This document shows positions 11,616 to 22,612 of a stretch of 64,000 bases of DNA, in pieces; within the stretch, counting starts at the first letter, position 1, and each line of letters begins with the position of its first letter. The notes beneath the pieces were generated by a model. That model did no database searches. It had not been told where the DNA came from and saw only the letters and a list, made by a program, of their open reading frames with translations. Source of the DNA: Ophiosphaerella korrae (lineage: Eukaryota > Ascomycota > Dothideomycetes > Pleosporales > Phaeosphaeriaceae); assembly GCA_028456385.1 (NCBI GenBank), contig JALNQF010000107.1:62001-126000 (forward strand), in the 5' to 3' direction. Both the position numbers and the translations under genes were made by a program.

Positions 11616-12032
11616 ACGTGGCTTACAAGCGAGCTGCGCATACAAGTGAGCTGCGTACCCTAAAACACACCAAAAAAGTTGAAAAACAGCCTCTTGAATC
11701 TCAGCAACAGATCTACAAAATAAACAAAAAATTTCATATTAACTTTAAATACCTATCTTAAGACAAAAATCCAGTTTGAAAAGAACAGATTAAGTAGTTC
11801 TTAAGATACATCATTTAAGCCCCTAATATTCTAGTTTTATTGATTATCTTATTTTATCTTAAGAACTACTCAATATATTCTTTTCAAACGAGGGTTTTAG
11901 TCTTAAGATACGTAGATGAAGTCAACATGAATTTTTTTTGTTTATTTTGTAGATCTGTTGCTGAGATTCAAGGGGCCGTTTTTCAACTTTTTTGGTGTGT
12001 TTTGGGGTACGCAGCTCACTTGTAAACCACGT
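11616..12032. repeat. 417 bp foldback/MITE-like inverted repeat
   Basis: Two arms of about 200 bases are near-perfect inverses: the left starts ACGTGGCTTACAAGCGAG and contains ACACACCAAAAAAGTTGAAA; the right ends with the complement of both. The arms meet near 11830. TA dinucleotides flank both ends (11614-11615 and 12033-12034), matching a TA target duplication. The left arm has about 20 extra bases from a partial duplication of the GAGCTGCG block. The shared terminus points to mobilisation by the pogo-type transposase. Confidence 0.7.
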
Positions 12033-13115
12033 TAGGGAAGATATTAATGTATTCTTGGCAATGTGGAAGCAAACCATGAAACCCTTTAAGGAGATCGAAA
12101 ATTTTCTCTAAAGAAGCAGAGAATCGGCATGCTGACTGGAAAAGTGGTCAGAATGAGGTCGCTGTCAATATCCATGAAGCGCCAACCTCGATTATGATCA
12201 ATATCCCTCCCCACACAAGCGCTGCATAGCCGTTGGCTTGAGTCGAGCGGTCATAGCTTGAGTGAACGAAATGATATGAGAAAGGTGAGGATAGAGCTTA
12301 TCTCACACGAGTTTGGTAAGGGTTCGTGAAGCATAACGTTTGCATCGTGCATCGAGATGAGCTTCGAATTGTTGCGGATCGTTATGGTCGACATTATCGG
12401 GAATTTAGTATTCACCTATTTCATGTTTTCTTCGAGTGATAATATGTTGCCATTGTGCCTGATTCATAATCACTCAATGGTTGACTACACAGATGTAATC
12501 AAACTAAGATCTATACTACGATTGATGACACTTTTTGTACGAGTGTACAGTGGCTTAGCGGGCGACTTTCTTTTTTCAGCACAGTGAGCTCAATTGAGAA
12601 TATGATTTCATCTGTTTACTTTGCAAAGAGGTATATCCCAGGATGATCGGCTGTTTAACTATGGCCAAGCTCTCCTGCCATCGAATTACTGTATATATAG
12701 TGAGACACATAACCAGTAGAATGGCTGGGACCCAGCCACGTCAAAAAGTAACCTTGATAGACATGTGTTAGGCTGAATCACGATCTCCTTCAGAGCTATA
12801 GTGTGAACTTCTCAAGCAGCAGGTCTATTATAGTTTTCGTAACGCCCTCTCACACGCTGTGATGTATTGAGTGTGAAGCGTGGCTGAAACTGATTGGCTT
12901 CTACCATGTGTGACGCTAGGTTGATACGACATCTCTGCGTGTTGGGTATCTCGGTACTCACCCCCACCGTGATTTTCTGGCAATGCGACTGGCAATGCAA
13001 ACGCATTTGCCACTACACTAATCAACAAGCTACATGAGGAGTAACATTTGTCCTTCTTTGGAAACAGTCTGGCATTTGCTGAACCATCCGACACATTTGT
13101 TCTACAATCCCCGAA
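12033..13115. other. Intergenic, no gene seen
   Basis: Mixed-composition spacer between the transposon and the beta-lactamase-like pseudogene. Short frames (for example 12357-12587) have no family motif. Confidence 0.45.
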
Positions 13116-14675
13116 ATGGATCCTGAGATGGTTGCTGCGCGTTTCATCGCTGCGCGACCTACGATTCGGCAGATATTGTCTTCCACTGGTACCGTCGGTC
13201 TTTCGTATGGGATTTTACACCGTGGGGAAATCATTCATGTTGATAATTTTGGCTTTCGCGATCATGCCCAGAAACTCCCGATGACTGAGGAAACGATGAT
13301 GCCAACATGTTCCATGACCAAAGGGCTCGTCACATCTGTACTGGGATACTTGTTGAAGAAGAGAAATTGAAATAGGACTCTCGAGTTTTAGAACTTCTCC
13401 CAGAATTCAAGCCGCCTTCAAAGCGCTTGAAGATCGTGCGACCCTGACAGATTTCCTTTCTATGAAGTCCGGCATCGAGAGATACAACGTCTGGACACAA
13501 AGCGACAACAGGATCAACTTCTTTAAAGAGGATGACTTGAAGATTATTAATACCTTCAGCAAAGTTAGCGATCTTCGTGCAGATTTCGCATATAACAACT
13601 AGGGATATGAGATTGCGATTCGTGTATGCGATAAGGTTGCTGGCCAGAAGTGGGACACGGTTCTTCATGAACGAATCTTCCAGCCGCTGGATCTCAAGAG
13701 GGCAGATGCTTCAGGAAACTGAGAGGATTTTGACAATGTCGCCCTCGCATACATGGCTCTGGACGATCTCACGCCGGCTAACATACAAGTTATTCAAATG
13801 TCAGGCAAGGCCATTCTGAGTGGTGCTGGTGGCGCGGTCAGCTGCATCAAGGATCTTCTGGTGCTATACAAACATATGCTGAAGGGAGCAGTCTATCAAT
13901 TCGAAAATGGCACAACTACCGCACCAGATGATGTGTTCAAGCAATTCTCAAGTACAATGTCTGCGCACACTCAAGTAGGCGTGCCCGGTTATCATGAGTC
14001 AACCTATGAACTTGGCTGGGTGCGTACTCAGCTTCCAAATACACTGGTGAAATTTGGTTCAAATGTTGGGCTACTTGGGGAGGGGCCCGTAATCTGTAAA
14101 GGTGCAGAGTCGAAACTCGTCATTGCACACTACGGGAGCATGCCTGGTAATTTCGCTGCCGTACTCATGTTTCCAGAATCGGAATCCGCAATTGTTGTCT
14201 TCACGAATACTACACTTTTGTGTGATATGTCTGACTATATCACACAATTCCTTACTCGGGTCTTATTCGACTTTCGGGAAAAGGTCGATATCCTTTCCTG
14301 GGTTCAGAGAACAGTGCAAGAAGAGTTAAGGTGGTTCAAAAACCTGGAAGCAGAAATGAACTGCCACGCGGTCACTTCCACTGAAGTGGGTGATTTGCAA
14401 CAATATGCTGGAAGATATTGGAACATCTCCAAGACGCTACTTATCGAGATCCGAAGTGAATCTGAAGGCCTCGTGCTCTTGTTCGAGGGCCGTGATGATG
14501 AACTCTAGCCACTGAAGCATTATCAAGGCGAAATGTTCTCTTAGTTGTAACCAAGAAACAAACTTGTGAAACGAGGGCGTATCGTGCAGAAATCTGCGCC
14601 ATAATATCAGATACGATTCACAACGGGTGATGATGGCTCCGCGACTAGCCTTTTTGGAGCCATGATTCGAAGATA
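13116..14675 (+). pseudogene. Class C beta-lactamase/DD-peptidase-like protein, pseudogene
   Basis: Fungal members of this family are serine hydrolases (esterase or transesterase type), often next to secondary-metabolite or accessory genes. From the ATG at 13116: TGTVGLSYGILHRGEIIHVDN, then CSMTKG, which is the SxxK nucleophile motif. In a shifted frame LTDFLSMKSGIERYNVW and a Tyr-Asn-Asn motif follow, then ISGAGGAVSCIKDL, AHYGSMPG (KTG-like box region) and a C-terminal lipocalin-like part, LQQYAGRYWN. Lesions: frameshifts near 13366 and 13430; TGG to TAG at 13374-13376 and 13600-13602; TGG to TGA at 13720-13722; TAG at 14506-14508, beyond which related sequence (PLKHYQGEMFS, KLVKRGRIV) is still readable to about 14675 with more stops. 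The Trp-to-stop bias fits RIP. Confidence 0.7.
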
Positions 14676-15505
14676 CCGCAAGGAGAAGAATATTCAAAAG
14701 AATATAATATTTCAGCATCGTCCATGCAGAAGGCTTGAAATTGATGATTGTCTCCTTGGTAAACGAGATCATGTAGTCTTTACAAACGGCGCACAAGAAA
14801 AACAGTTCAAGATAGATTGATAGTGGAATATTATTCTACCGGCGTGATATGTACCGTAACAACAATACGATACCATTGAAATACTCCATTCCCCACTTTC
14901 CCTGCCATGTGAGAACATTTCAGCCAATTATTCAGATTTTCTAAGCTGTCTTGCAGAAGTAACATCCAATATATAATGTTCTCAGGCTCTAATTTGGCGA
15001 TGTTGTTATTTGCGGTCCGAATCTCCCATGCGATGAGAAAGAGCGTAGAAAGGTAAACGCCGATGACAAACCTCGAGCTTTTTTTACCTTCTAATGCAAT
15101 AACTGCGGACACCTCCTCAAGTTATCCCTTATCTACTGCCATTACTACTTCCATCTTACCGTAAGTAGAAAAGTTCAACCAAACACGAGCTGACACCTCG
15201 TGCACCGGTACACTATCACATTCAAGAAAGCATATGAATCCACACTATGAACCTTTTCATCAAAGAGACAGGAGCTGGTTCTAGACACGCATTGGAAGAC
15301 CCTATTGCGATTGTCCGTAACTACTTCAAAGGCATAAGCAGAAGGCTACAGTATTTATTGAGCTTACTATTTGAGCTTAGAGTAGCAGCTTTGTCATTAT
15401 ATTATAGGTAAAGTAAAAGGTTCCCCTGGTGATTTACCTGCAAGGTCATTTCTGACAACTTTGAGGCCACCCATGTTTTCTGGCTAAGTTTTCTTGTTTG
15501 CGCAG
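14676..15505. other. Gap with one small hydrophobic frame and possible HET leader debris
   Basis: A 93-codon minus-strand frame at 14831-15112 has one strongly hydrophobic segment (GVYLSTLFLIAWEI) but no family match that I can name. On the plus strand just before 15505 there are traces resembling the leader of the HET pseudogene that follows, ending in an acceptor-like TTTGCGCAG. No intact gene is seen. Confidence 0.35.
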
Positions 15506-17151
15506 ATGTGGTTGTATCTCTCCTGGGTTTATGGACTTTGCATAAATCAAGGCAGCATTCCAGAAAAGAACGACTACTTAGCGATGATGGCAGAAGTACA
15601 CAAACAAGTGGAGGAAACAATTATCTGGTTAGGGGGAGATCTTTCTGACCCAAATTTATCGCTTAATCTTCACGCCGGCGTACGTTCGGGTATTTTTAAC
15701 GTCAATAACATGATTATCCAGCAATATTCGGGCCCAGAACATCCACTACATGGGGCTTGTACAACAGTAGAAGATATCCAACAATACGGTGACGCTTCCT
15801 ACCAGTCTGGAAATGTCCTTGAAGAGGTATTGCAGCGAAGCTGGTTCGGCAGAGTGTGGATAATTCAAGAAGTGTCATTGGCAAAGAGTATCTCTATATA
15901 CTGCACAAATGCCTTGATGGCGTGGGAAAATCTAATGCAAGCGACACGGAGCTTAAGCACAACCCAAAGTAGTACTCGCAGGCCACTTTTCAATGCTCCA
16001 TTAAAGCTAATGAACATCCGGGATGAATATCAATCTGGCTCCATTAAATTCAGTCAACTGCTCAAACTAGCCCGAACATACGAAGCCAGTGATTCGAGAG
16101 ACAAAATATATGGATTACTAGGTCTGAGTCAAGAGTTCTCAGAATTAATTAGAAAACTAGATTACGAGAAATCAGTCGAAGAAGTTTGGGCGGCTGCCGC
16201 ACGGGCAATGCTGAGCAAGTTGTCAGCAAAGACTCTCCTCGATATAACTTCAGCCATCGATCTATCAAGCTTGCCTGAAGCCTTACCACCGCATCATGAG
16301 GATGAATATATCCCTCAATACTTAGCGGAAATGGATCACTTCGATGTTCGCCAAAGGGCGGAAGGACGGAAGGTGTTTCAGCATTTGCCATCCTGGGTAC
16401 CGAATCTCGAAAATCCGGTTCTGGAATGGCAATTTGAGTCCAGGGTGCCCATTCCAGCCTACGGGGACGCCCACCTCACCATGGATAAAAAGGGGCTAAA
16501 GATTAGAGTTACGATTGTCGATAAGGTCACTGATGCCACCAAAGGAAAGACTGGAGGTAATAATCGGCAGATGTGGATAGCGTGAAATGAACGGATAGAA
16601 AGATGTGGCTCGCTTGATCACGCCCAGCAAGCTTTTCGACATCCCGACGAGCCAAATGCGCAGTTCAAGTACCGGACAGAAGAACCAATGGGACTTGTGT
16701 TCTGGAAAACCACGCTCTGCGACATCAACAACAAACTCGAAGACAGTAACAACTTACGCTCTGGCATAATTGGTTCCGTCTTGAACTGAAAATGAACTTA
16801 TTCCTAACGGATTCTCGGCTGCTTGCTGGCCGGGACGCCGAAGAGAGCCAACTCGGAGATGTTACTGTCAGTGTAGGACTTGTGCGTGACCGAAAAAGAC
16901 ATAAAGTTCTGTTTGGCACAGAGAAGATTCCCATTGGCCTCGGTCCGAGAGGCATTCGAGAAGGCGATGTGGTTGCCTTCTTCTCTAGGTACAATGTACC
17001 ATTCATTTTGCACCCTGAAGCTGGTTCGATGGCTGCTTAGTTTGAAGATTCGAGCACCTACCGAATAATAGGCCCTTGCTACGTCCATGGGTTAATGAAC
17101 GGAGAGCTGTTGAAATGGAGTGATCTTCGGAAAGAGATTAGCATTACTTAG
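15506..17151 (+). pseudogene. Second HET-domain protein (6-heptahelical type tail), pseudogene
   Basis: The reading begins at MWLYLSWVYGLCINQ, the HET box with CINQ (normally WVDAICINQ), followed by EKNDYLAMMAEVHKQVEETIIWLG, then SWFGRVWIIQEVSLAK, DSRDKIYGLLGL and LPSWVPNLE. The C-terminal part is GLGPRGIREGDVVAFF and STYRIIGPCYVHGLMNGE, typical of this HET subfamily. The first HET block (YxALSYxWGD) is absent or unreadable upstream. Lesions: TGG to TGA at 16583-16585, frameshift near 16788, TAG at 17038-17040; the last codon is the TAG at 17149-17151. It is the opposite strand and a different HET subtype from the pseudogene at 4-6 kb. Confidence 0.75.
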
Positions 17152-17444
17152 ATTGACAAATTACAAACGTTGCTAGGACATAATATATTATCACTCACAC
17201 ACAAAGAACTGAGCCTCGATGTTTCTTAGCGTGGATGCTTTGCTCCTTTCATGATTGTGCAGTGACTGACCTTGAAAATTACAATTCATCGCGATCATAG
17301 TACACTTTTTAATTTCTTCTATAGCTAATAAGATATTTACAATGAATGTCAGTGACACCGTTGAGAATTTTGACCAAGATAGCAGAGCTGGTTACCAATA
17401 TAATCTCATACTATCTAGTTCGTCATTCCCATCCTGTGAACCGC

Positions 17445-18743
17445 CTAAGCGAGAGGAGGGTTAGCGTTCTGCAACAGCATCTCGAAGTAAGCCTGGAACC
17501 AGGTACCAGCCTCAGGAGCGGGCTTGAAAGCGGAGTCCTTTCCGCAGAAACCGTCGTAGCGGTTGGCGGTGGTGTCAGAAGTACCATCAGACTAGACGAG
17601 TTAGCAGATTGCACTGGAAGAAGAATGATTCAAATATACCTCGCCGCCGGGCTTGACCCAGACAAAGGCATCAACAAGGTCGTTGCCGGTGTTGGCGGTT
17701 GGGCGAGGGCCGAAGCCAGCACCCTTGACGTTGCACCAGTCGCCCCACGCCTGTTGTCCTGTTGGCTGCTTTCCAGATCGTCCAACATCAACAATGAAAT
17801 GGGCTGGGAAGCCCTCAGCCTTGAGAAGGGGAGCGAAAGAGTTGATGTAGCGCTGCTCATCGCAGTTCTTGTTGCCCTGAGTGATGCTGGAGCAGGTACC
17901 AATGCTGAAGGGGTTGTAGTTGGACACGTTGGTGACGATACCGCGGACACCACGGGGAGAGCCGGCCGCCTTGTAGACCTCAGCAAAGAGTTTAGCAGCT
18001 GGGCCAATGTTGGCGTCCCATCCAAGCCAGCCACCGTGGCCTCCATCAAGGTACATGTCGACATTGTCGAAGTTAAGTGTCTTGATGGCATATGCAGTAA
18101 GTTCCTTGTAGTATGGTGCAGCGCGTGCACATTTGGCAACGTTCATGTTGGTGACCATATTAGCAAGAGCTAGTGGTATAAATTAACATGTAGCTTATAG
18201 TTACATGGATCATGTCGAATACTTACAGTCAGGCTCGATTGCGAGATTGACCTTGACATCAGGGTACTTTTTGATAATGGCGGCAATCTTGTCGATGTAC
18301 TCAACCTTGTACTTGTTCACACCATCCTCGTCAATCTTCAACTCTCCGTTAGATGCCAGAGCAGCGCAGTCTCGCTCGGGCAAGTCGTAAACGACGAAAG
18401 TGGCCATTAGCTTTGCTCCAGCGGCGTTCTTAGTCTTAATGTCGGCGAGGTATGTCTCCAGCAGGGGAATCTTTGCGCGGGTATCCATCCATACAAATGA
18501 ACCAACCTTTGCAACGGCGGTAGCCGCAGGCTTCAGCGACGCAGGGAGCGAAGGCATAGCCAGAGTGTGAACCTCGGAGGCATAGTAAGGGTTGGCATAG
18601 AATTCCTTGCCGGCGAACGGGTTGCCAGATGCTGCAGCAGCAGTCGTGACAGATGCACGGGAGCTGGTCCTGGATGCTGCCTGGGGAAGGGCATTGGTGA
18701 GGCCTGCCGCAATCGCAGCGGTAAGGAAGATGTTAGACAGCAT
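17445..18743 (-). CDS. GH6 cellobiohydrolase (exoglucanase 2 type), secreted
   Basis: This enzyme releases cellobiose from non-reducing ends of cellulose outside the cell. Exons 18743-18227, 18169-17640 and 17591-17445 are joined by 57 bp and 48 bp introns, giving 397 residues. A signal peptide (MLSNIFLTAAIAAGLTNALP) is followed by a short Ser/Thr/Ala-rich stretch. Both GH6 signatures are present: VVYDLPERDC (residues about 117-126, with the catalytic acid Asp125) and VNLAIEPDSLAN around residue 170, the second created exactly by the first intron. YLDGGHGGWLGW, DEQRYI and WVKPGGE are also typical. There is no N-terminal cellulose-binding module, which makes it shorter than CBM1-bearing enzymes. 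The frame is intact, in contrast to the decayed genes to its left. The start is the only in-frame ATG before the signal peptide. Confidence 0.92.
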
Positions 18744-20848
18744 CTTGAAGACGACTGGAGGGTTTACAGAAAAGAGGTGAAGAGAGCGTGGTGACTGAAA
18801 CAAGAGGCGACTCGAAGCTGTATTTGTACGCTGAAAATATAGAATGAATGTCGATCGTCAAGAACCATTCATCAATCTACATATTACTCGACTTAGTTCA
18901 GCCGGTGTGTCTATCCGTGAAGCCGTTGTCGGTGCCACTTTCCATCTCCTTCTGATCATCTGACATGGTGGTGCTTGGTACCTGCGCTTCCATGATTTCC
19001 AGAAGGTTTGTGGAATCTTCCTCCCACCTAGGGTCTTCCCCACACTTGAGTGCACGATATTACGAAAAGTACCTCTCTTGCGGAGAGTAGGACGAAGATC
19101 CCGAGCATCTTGCGTGAGCGACAGGTTTGGCAACGGGACGGGAAGTCTGTGTGAGGAAATTTCTGGGGGTGATCCTAGTATGTTTAGCTTGGTGTGGTCT
19201 TGATCCAATCTTAGTCGAGGGTCGTTCGGGCGAGCTAGTCCTGCCCAGGTCTTGAGTCCACCTTAACCCAGCACGTGTTCATTTAAATGTTACGTTAGCA
19301 ACCCATGGAAGCTGAGGTGAGTGTACATCTAGCTGCAGGTGGAAGGTATCTTAATGCGTAGCATTGCTTGGGATGGGAGGTGGAGCTGAGCGGCATATTA
19401 ACCGCTGACCCCACGTTTTCGTTTCACTGGCGTCTTTTGAGAATGCTGCAAAGGCATGACCTGCGATGAGCAAGAGCTGTGGACAGCTAACGACAAATCC
19501 GCTGTCAAAGTAGCATCAACATCAACATCATGGATTCATGTCGCACAAATGCAGTCCGGGCTACCCAAGCGATGACCCGCTACCCAGGTCGAATAAATGA
19601 GTACAAGGCCAAATCCTGGGCTGAAAGAGGTCTTCCCAGGTTGGCAGTGAGCGGATTTAATATATCGTCAACGCCACGTATATTGCGCACCATGATCTTG
19701 TCAACATGACGTTACCGCGGCTTCACGTCAGCTGGCGGCATGTGATTGAAAATCGAAGAACGATAACAACTAGAAACATTGGAAGTGCTACAGATGGAAT
19801 CCAGGGTCATGTTGAAGGAATATGCGGATAAGTACCTAGGTAGAAAGCGCGAGGAGGGATCAGGAGGGTGAGGCTAGAGAAGGGGACTGGTCTTGGTTTC
19901 GGGCAAGGAGCAACCCTGCCTCAAGTATGACGAAGCCTCAAGTGTGACGAAGCCTCAAGTGTGACGAAGCCTCAGCAACTTGGCGAGTGCTCGGCAAACA
20001 ATCCAAGCCTCATTCGAAAGTCATGCATAAACGACCCATTAGATTCACTATTATATCAATTCTCATGTTATAAAGGAACCCAATTTTTGTGGGCAGTATG
20101 CATCCGCTGTCGAGAGGATTGACATCCAACGCCATAATAGCCTATCTACCACGTTCCGCATACCAGGATATCACCACCCAGCCAGTGCTCGCGGTTCGGC
20201 AATCTCAGCCTGGGCGATATCGCGACTGCATTCAGCCCCATGTGCTCATGGTGCTGGCGTATCTGCATGTGCTCTCCATGGCCCGCAGCCTCTTGCTATG
20301 TAAAATTTTATCGGGTTTTGTCGACGATTAAAACTTCGCCGAGAACCACGCTTTTAGGAGACGATCAAGATCACTATGGAGCAATATATGACGTCCCAAC
20401 ACAAATATCCATATCATCAAAGATCTCATTGTTTTGCCTGTGGTAGCGCTTTGGGGCACACGACACAACTACTTATGCACAAGGCAACTTTGCACAGATC
20501 GTCACCGCTGCTGCCAAGCCTTTTCTACCAGGACATCTGAGCCGAATGAGTTTCGGATTTTCCCGAAACCGCCGATCACTCTCCAAAAGCATCCGAGCCT
20601 CCTATTTGCTTCTTTATGACCCGGATAATCATCTAATTCGTTGGAACTCAAGACTTGGCATTCGGGTATGTCCGGAGTGGGTCGAGTTGTTGACATGTGG
20701 CTGTGCTGTCCTAGTTTCACACTACGAATTGCGTTATGCCCCACAAGAGGATTTCGAAAGGAGGTCATCGCTTGGTGCAGAAATATGTGTGCCCCTCTGT
20801 TCCTGTCCTCCCGCAAGCCATAAAGGGCCCCAGAGTAACTCAGCATTA
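18744..20848. other. 2.1 kb intergenic region between divergent genes
   Basis: It should contain the promoters of the GH6 gene (leftward) and the Golgi membrane protein gene (rightward). A 116-codon minus-strand frame at 18858-19208 and several plus-strand frames near 20089-20450 lack recognisable motifs. A CACGTG sits near 19275, and a threefold 17 bp repeat lies at 19921-19971. Confidence 0.5.
19921..19971. repeat. 17 bp direct repeat, three copies
   Basis: The unit TCAAGTGTGACGAAGCC occurs three times head to tail; the first copy differs at one position (A for G). A partial fourth copy (TCA) follows. It contains a TGACG word in every unit. Confidence 0.8.
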
Positions 20849-22030
20849 ATGTATCGACCACGGACTACGAATGAGTGGGTTTTCGTGGGCGCTGCCACAG
20901 TGCAGGCTATTTGCGCTACGGCTTTAGACCTGTAAGAAAATTTTCCCACTGCGGCTGTTGTGTGGAAAGGAAAATAAGACTGATTATAACAAGATATGTT
21001 GTTCTGAGATACTTTGACTGGATCCACCCCGAGGTGTTTCAAGTACCTAGAGCGTACGTTGTGCCGGTCAACTTTGGGCTCTTTATTCTCGGCAATATTT
21101 ATCAGGCAGCTCTCGCGCTGGATGCTCTCCGAATGAAAAATAATCTCCAGCTGTACAGCATCTCCGTGCTCAATTTCAATCTTGTTATTTTCTCTGTCAT
21201 GCGCTATTTCCAGACGGCAGAAGTCTCAGCAAACCTTCAACAGGAGGAGGCACTCGGAAACAAACCATTCACCCATCGCGACTCGGACTATTGGGCGAAT
21301 GTGCAACCGGCACTTCTGATTTCTGTCACCGTAATTGGCGTCTGCTCTTTGATTTCATGCGTCATGGTCTACCTATTGCAACACGAATTCCGATGGGCCA
21401 TTTATCGGCATATTAGTGGAAGTTTGGAGATGCGACGCAGATTTCTGGCTTATCAAGTATGCTCGCCCTGCGCCCGTCTTCAGTCTCAAATCTCACAGAT
21501 TCACAGACGCTCCTTGTTTTGATTCGTGTCGAACCTTATTTCCTGACTAGTTTCGTCGTGGTCTATGGACTCATCAACGTTCACTACGTTCAGCCAGAAT
21601 TCGGCTTAACCATGGCTTTGATACCAGCATTGGTGATCCTGTGCGCTCTTACCGTTATTTTCACCAAACGAGAGAAATATATTGGCGCTGGTGTAGCTCT
21701 AGTAAGTTCGTGCCCAGTCAACCATTCTACCATCACTAAAAATCCACGAAGGTTTTGCGACTCGGCGAAATGGCGTACCTAACGAGTAGAATCGTCGTAC
21801 TCAACGGAAAGGGTCGCTTAGCAAACACGTTGCTAAAGAACGAAATGCTACTTTTCGCAGGCGTTGCGTTGACGCTTTCCACCATGGCATTCGTAAATGC
21901 TATCGTCTGTGTCACCAACTTCAACAAGGGCTTGAAGCCATTACTCTTAATGCCCAGCTGGGAACAGATGCCGCACGAGTTTGAGCCGGTCCACCGGCAT
22001 CGATATGCCCAACGCATCGATCTAGATTGA
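20849..22030 (+). CDS. UPF0658-type Golgi apparatus membrane protein
   Basis: This is a multi-pass membrane protein of the fungal UPF0658 family, located to the Golgi in fission yeast; its molecular role is unknown. Exons 20849-20931, 20994-21456, 21507-21701 and 21752-22030 with introns of 62, 50 and 50 bp give 339 residues, and frame is kept at each junction. Family landmarks: VPVNFGLFILGNIYQAALALDALRMKNN, an NVQPALLISVTVIGVCSL segment, the EFRWAIYRHISGSLEMRRRFLAYQ block, LVILCALTVIFTKREKYIG, and near the end FVNAIVCVTNFNKGLKP. I count about seven hydrophobic segments. The start at 20849 (MYRPRTTNEWVFV) leaves a short cytosolic leader. It is constitutive in most fungi; nothing in the promoter is diagnostic. 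Confidence 0.85.
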
Positions 22031-22612
22031 ACGCCGCTTTAGCACGATGTCACGAAGAGCTGGAACTCTGATAAATCAATTGCTTTAAAGCGAACAGTAA
22101 GGAAAACATATCAGCGAAAACCCGCATCCTCGATATTGCTTGGCTCAACAAAAATGTAGTTGTGTCAATGGCATGGCCATTTCACGCCGTGAAGCGAAGG
22201 AACTATCGCACTTCGTGCGATATGACAGCTTCGAGCACCCCTTCAACCAATCCATAGCCACATGAGAAGGTGTCCCCTGTATAAAGAAGGAAAACAAATA
22301 ACACGCAGCTAGAAGAAGATAAGTCTGCATAATGACGTGTGGGGGGAAATATAGCATCCACAACTTCACATACCTAGTAAGATTTAGTGTGACGGCCTCC
22401 ACCAACCCATACCGACGAATTAGAAGTAGAGCCATCAAATGATAATGTTTATTCATTCATATAACCAATGATGACAAGCCATTGCTGGTACACACGACCT
22501 CACAAGACCCAGCCACCGACTCCCCTAAACGCCAAAATCCCAGCTTCGCGCCGAAATGCAACTCCCATTCAAGACAACGCTAATCCCGCATTTTCCATCT
22601 ACCCAACTCCGT
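22031..22612. other. Intergenic between convergent genes
   Basis: It holds the 3' flanks of the Golgi membrane protein gene and of the MID1 gene, which point toward each other. Short frames such as 22145-22456 on the minus strand show no family motif. Confidence 0.5.

Larger units (their letters stand above)
10635..12032 (+). mobile_element. RIP-degraded pogo/Fot1-type DNA transposon with a foldback at its right end
   Basis: The left end begins ACGTGGTTTACAAGCGAG directly after TA (10633-10634). The right end is the inverse (CTTGTAAACCACGT ending at 12032) followed by TA (12033-12034). Inside are a transposase remnant on the plus strand and, at its 3' side, a long inverted-repeat element that uses almost the same terminal sequence. 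The transposase lacks its C-terminal part, so the right half was probably replaced by or invaded by the foldback element. The body is full of TAG/CTA words, as expected after RIP. Confidence 0.65.

Noticed and set aside
11840..12025. 61-codon plus-strand frame inside the foldback element
   Set aside because: It lies wholly in the right arm of the inverted repeat and reads low-complexity sequence; no start context or motif.
14437..14796. 119-codon minus-strand frame
   Set aside because: It is antisense to the C-terminal part of the beta-lactamase-like pseudogene, whose homology is on the plus strand.
18858..19208. 116-codon minus-strand frame upstream of the GH6 gene
   Set aside because: No motif, and no splice-consistent link to the GH6 signal peptide exon; probably promoter sequence.
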